Shown here piece after piece: positions 60,624 through 64,000 of a stretch of DNA of 64,000 nt; within the stretch, counting starts at the first letter, position 1; each line of letters starts with the position of its first letter. The position numbers and the translations under genes are program-made. Under the pieces are notes generated by a model. That model saw nothing but the letters and a program-made list of their open reading frames with translations. It was not told where the DNA came from and searched no databases. Origin of the DNA: Silene conica (taxonomy: Eukaryota > Streptophyta > Magnoliopsida > Caryophyllales > Caryophyllaceae); NCBI GenBank assembly GCA_029255685.2, contig CM055312.2, positions 85,353,010-85,417,009 on the forward strand, given 5' to 3'.

Positions 60624-63513
60624 CTATCCGCTAAAGATGCAGAATATCTCCGACCACGGCTTTTGACGACATGCCGTAGTCTCCACAGTGTTTGCTTGAA
60701 TAGCAAAACACGTCTCCTCTCCGCCGCAAAGCATATGCGACGGACTCTTGTCTTGAGCTTGTCTTCTCTTTTCTTTGTCCTCTTTATGCTTCATATCTGG
60801 GTCTTCATCTTCCTTGTAGCTTAAGAATCCCATTCCTCCTCTTTGCACGGTAGCCTCCTTTATTTTGGGTTTCCCCAAACCAATTCCTGCATTAGTTACA
60901 ATAGAAATATCCTCCATATTGCTCCCAATCTGGGGCGGAGGTGTAAAAACAGGTATAGGAGTAGGCAATAAAATAGGAGAAGTAGTGATGACCTTGTACT
61001 TCTTTTCAGAAGCAATATCATTACAAGTAATAGGGGTCATAGCATCCTTTTTCCTATAAGATAGGCCATAAATAATTGAATGCTTTCCTACTTTGAAAGT
61101 TAAAGTCCCAGTGCCCACGTCTATGATGGCTCCCGCAGTGTGGAGGAAAGGTCTTCCTAGTATTATAGGTATATGAGCATCCTCAGGGATGTCCAAAATT
61201 ACGAAGTCTACAGGGAAGAAAAACCTGTCTATACGCACATGGATGTTTTCCAACACCCCTACGGGTTCCATAGACGTACGGTCCGCCATCTGGCAGTCAT
61301 ACTAGTCACAGCAAAATTGGTGATTCCAAGTTTTAAGGCTACACTAAGGGGCATAACACTGATACTAGCTCCTAAGTCGCATAGGGCCTTTTTCACAGGG
61401 AAAGTTCCTATATTGCAGGGGACAGAAAAACTTCCAGGGTCCTCCAGCTTATGAGGGGCAATGACATGTGATAGGAAACTGGCGGACTCCTCAGTTAGGG
61501 CAACTGACTCAACTTTATCTAAAGACCTCTTTCTTGACAAAAGTTGTCTCATAAATTTAAGGTAAGAAGGAACCTGCTGAACTAATTCTAAAAACGGAAC
61601 TTGAACATTCAATGAACGAATTACGTCTTTAAATTTATCGAAGGATACCTGTTCCTTTGTAGGTATGAGTCTCTCCGGAAAAGTAGGGGCTGAAGAGTCA
61701 GTATTTGCAGCCCTTCTCAGAAATCCAGGGGTCTTGTCACCCCGAAAAAGAAAATCCCTTAAGTTGTTTGACAATTCGAGACGAAAGGCAGCTTCCTGTT
61801 CCGCATCGGGGGTCGGTCGACCCTCTTCCTCGGTCGATCGACCTGTTTCCTGTACAACGGGATTTTGCTGAATCTGTTCAGAGGTCGGTCGACCTGGCTC
61901 CTGGGTCGGTCGACCTTCCTCGCTGTCAATCGGCTTCGGCTGTTTTCTTTTTTGCTTCTCGCCTCCCACCTTAGCTCCACTTCTTAAGGATATGATGTTT
62001 ATAGTCTCTTTTTTCTGGTCCGTCTTGGTCGGAAGTTGACCTGGAGCCCTGGTTTCATTCTTGCTCGCGATTTGAGCAATCTGAGATTCTAACATCTTCA
62101 TCCCCGCTTCCCTAGCCTGGGATTCCTTCTGGACCAACCCAATGAGATTCTGGATAACAGCATCTGTGTTGGGTGGTGGGTTTGAAGGTGGTTGAGGGTT
62201 GAAGGGTGGTTTTTGGAAACCTTGCTTATGTGGAGGGATGTATGTGGGATTTTGCTGAGATTGCAGGTGTTGTGGGTTGAGAACATTCTGGCTTGTCCAC
62301 CTCATGTTGGGATGGACATTATTAATATTCGGGTCATAAAAGTTGTTTCCTCTATAATGCTTAAAGGCGGCACATGTTTCATTAGATGAGGTGCAAAATT
62401 TTGACACATGCCCCTCCCCACCACACCTCTCACAAGCAAAGGGTCCGTCTTGAACGGCATTCACCTGGTACATACCTCCTTTGCTCCCACTCCCTATGTC
62501 GAACTTCCCACTACTCTCTAGCTTCTCTAACTTGGCCATCAAGGCGTCAATAGCAGCTACGTTAGACTCAGCTTTCCTTTGATTGCCGCGGGAAGTTCCA
62601 TGTTCAGCACGATGCACAGCAACATCCTCTATTAACTTGAGACCCTTAGTCTCTCCGGAATTGTCCTGGAATCTTCCATTGGCCGCAGCATCTAAGTAGG
62701 CTCTGTTGTCATCATAGAGGCCATTGTAGAACTGGTTACAAAGAAACCATTGTTCGAATCCATGGTGTGGTATGGATCGAACAAGTCTCTTGAACCTGTC
62801 CCAAGCCTCACTAAAATCCTCATTAGGCCCTTGCGTGAAATTTGTAATCTGCGCCCTTAAAGCATTTGTCTTGGATGCAGAGTAGTGTTTTCTGTAGAAT
62901 GCTAAGGCTAGGGTATTCCAATCCGTGATTCCCGCAGCAGTGCGGTCTAGGTCTCTGTACCATTCCCTTGCAGAATCCCTAAGAGAGAAGATAAACATGG
63001 TTTGTTTAATCTGGTCCTGTGTCACTCCTTCTGGGGGTGCAATAGAGCATATGTAATCTGTAAAGATTTCAATATGCTTTGCAGCATCCTCATTGGCCGA
63101 GCCTCTAAATTGGTTTTTCTCGACCATAGTAATATAGGCAGGCTTGGCCTCGAATGGCTTCCCAGTTCCTGCAGGTAAAGTGAACCCTTTGTATAGGTCC
63201 TTCACCTGAGGCATAGAGTGACTGACAATAGTAGCTTCCTCTGTCATGTTTTCTTCTTCTTTTGGAAAAACTTGCAAGTAGGTATAAGATGGTGTTTTTG
63301 GTGAAGGTGGATTATATTGTTGGGTGAATTTGGTTGTGAAGTTGGTGTTTTTGGTGAAGATGGTAATGGTAGTTGTTCAAAGATGTCCTCTTGGAATAAG
63401 GAAGATGGTGAACCTCCTTCCTTACTCACTAAAAGTTGCTTCCTCTTTTCTCTTAAAGTCCTCTCAAGCTCGTGGTCAAGTGGTAGGAGTTCTCCTTGAA
63501 CTGACCTGCGCAT
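60624..63513 (-). other. Athila-type gag-protease region
   Basis: In order: a gag core (AREWYRDLDRT, RSIPHHGFEQWF, AANGRFQ), a CX2C zinc knuckle (CERCGGEGHVSKFC), a proline/asparagine-rich linker, a GRPT-repeat segment (61790-61920), and an aspartic-protease domain with DLGASISVMPLS and then IILGRPFLHTAGA. These are typical of Athila. The region is mostly intact, with about two breaks, and ends without a polymerase. The GRPT repeats are the translation of GGTCG palindrome pairs and recur every seven residues. Confidence 0.85.
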
Positions 63514-63612
63514 AAGATGGAAACTACAAGAAAAAAGTGAGAAGGTTTAAGGAACAAAAGTTCCTTAAACAAAAGAAACAAAAACAAGAAACAATAAACA
63601 CTGGCGTCACCT

Positions 63613-63629
63613 CCCCGGCAACGGCGCCA
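63613..63629 (-). other. Primer-binding site, tRNA-Asp type
   Basis: Same 17 bases as at 1258-1274, complementary to the 3' end of plant tRNA-Asp, five bases inside the LTR. Confidence 0.9.
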
Positions 63630-63634
63630 AAATT

Positions 63635-64000
63635 TGATGCCCGTCGTTGAGGGTATCAAAGATAAAATTTATAATACCTAACTTTAACAATAGATAGTGA
63701 AAGTCAGGGTCGAACCACAAAGAGGTGGGGAGTGTTTATTGTTTGATGTTAATGTTTAAAGTAACAATTTGGGGGTTTGATTGATTGTTGCTAAGTCTAA
63801 AGGCAAATAAGAAAATAAAACAAATAAATAGAGATGAGAATAAAACTATAATAAAAGAGATGCTAGGATGATTGGGTAATAAATAGCTAAGGTAATATAA
63901 ATCCTAAGGTCAACATGTATTGCAGTCGCGCAAGGGGTGTAACATATCCTTTCAGTCTATGATACCTAATAGCTCCTTTCGGCCTATGCTATTAGTTCCT
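63635..64000 (-). repeat. 5' LTR of the right-edge Athila-like element (partial)
   Basis: Matches 57058-57423 with one difference and is cut by the window edge. Confidence 0.92.

Larger units (their letters stand above)
57058..64000 (-). mobile_element. Athila-like gag-protease LTR element, very young (continues past right edge)
   Basis: On the minus strand, the 5' LTR enters from the right edge (64000-63635), followed by the tRNA-Asp primer-binding site (63613-63629), a gag-protease region (63513-60624), about 2 kb of non-coding 3' interior, and the 3' LTR (58607-57058, 1550 bp). The visible 366 bp of the 5' LTR differ from the 3' LTR at one site, so the insertion is probably younger than 0.2 million years. 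No reverse transcriptase or integrase is present. The coding region has perhaps two breaks. LTRs and 3' interior are related to those of the element at 12847-19280. Confidence 0.88.

Overview
The window looks like plant nuclear DNA from a large, gene-poor, AT-rich genome. It holds one intron-bearing host gene (BURP-domain family) in a deep stack of plant transposable elements: Athila-like and Tekay/Del-like Ty3 LTR retrotransposons, L1-type LINEs, CACTA, hAT and PIF/Harbinger DNA transposons, and a tRNA-derived SINE. The primer-binding sites match plant tRNA-Asp and initiator tRNA-Met. I can say eudicot; a narrower placement would be a guess.

Layout. 1-2583: 5' end of an Athila-like element on the minus strand, running off the left edge. 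2584-5529: intergenic DNA with a 588-bp LINE derivative that has a 16-bp target duplication, and a second LINE tail. 5530-7334: the BURP gene (three exons, minus strand) and its TATA box. 7715-10410: a Tekay-like LTR plus a scrap of internal sequence. 10411-20973: a CACTA element that carries pieces of a DUF707-type host gene and is itself invaded by a young non-autonomous Athila-like element (12847-19280). 20974-24826: a scrambled Tekay-like mosaic with a 1.25-kb tandem duplication. 24827-26091: a hAT element with a perfect 8-bp target duplication. 26219-40819: an L1-type LINE on the minus strand, split inside its ORF1 by a 7.2-kb Tekay-like element (32262-39505). 42269-43085: a PIF/Harbinger-like MITE. 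43757-47569: a CACTA element holding a SINE that itself holds a hAT MITE. 48940-64000: a Tekay-like LTR hit by two solo LTRs, then by an Athila-like LTR fragment, which is in turn hit by a very young gag-protease Athila-like element that runs off the right edge.

The only gene likely to work for the plant is the BURP gene. The rest is best read as a time-ordered nest of insertions, and target duplications fix much of the order.

The most unusual signal is inside the LTR elements. Athila-like elements carry a 12-bp palindrome, GGTCGNNCGACC, in pairs. I located 20 pairs and all have exactly 21 bp from start to start, whether they lie in an LTR, a non-coding internal region or the gag frame. Tekay-like LTRs instead carry arrays of small inverted repeats in which the loop is conserved while the stem sequence changes on both sides together. 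I know of no described system that matches either pattern; a function is inference.
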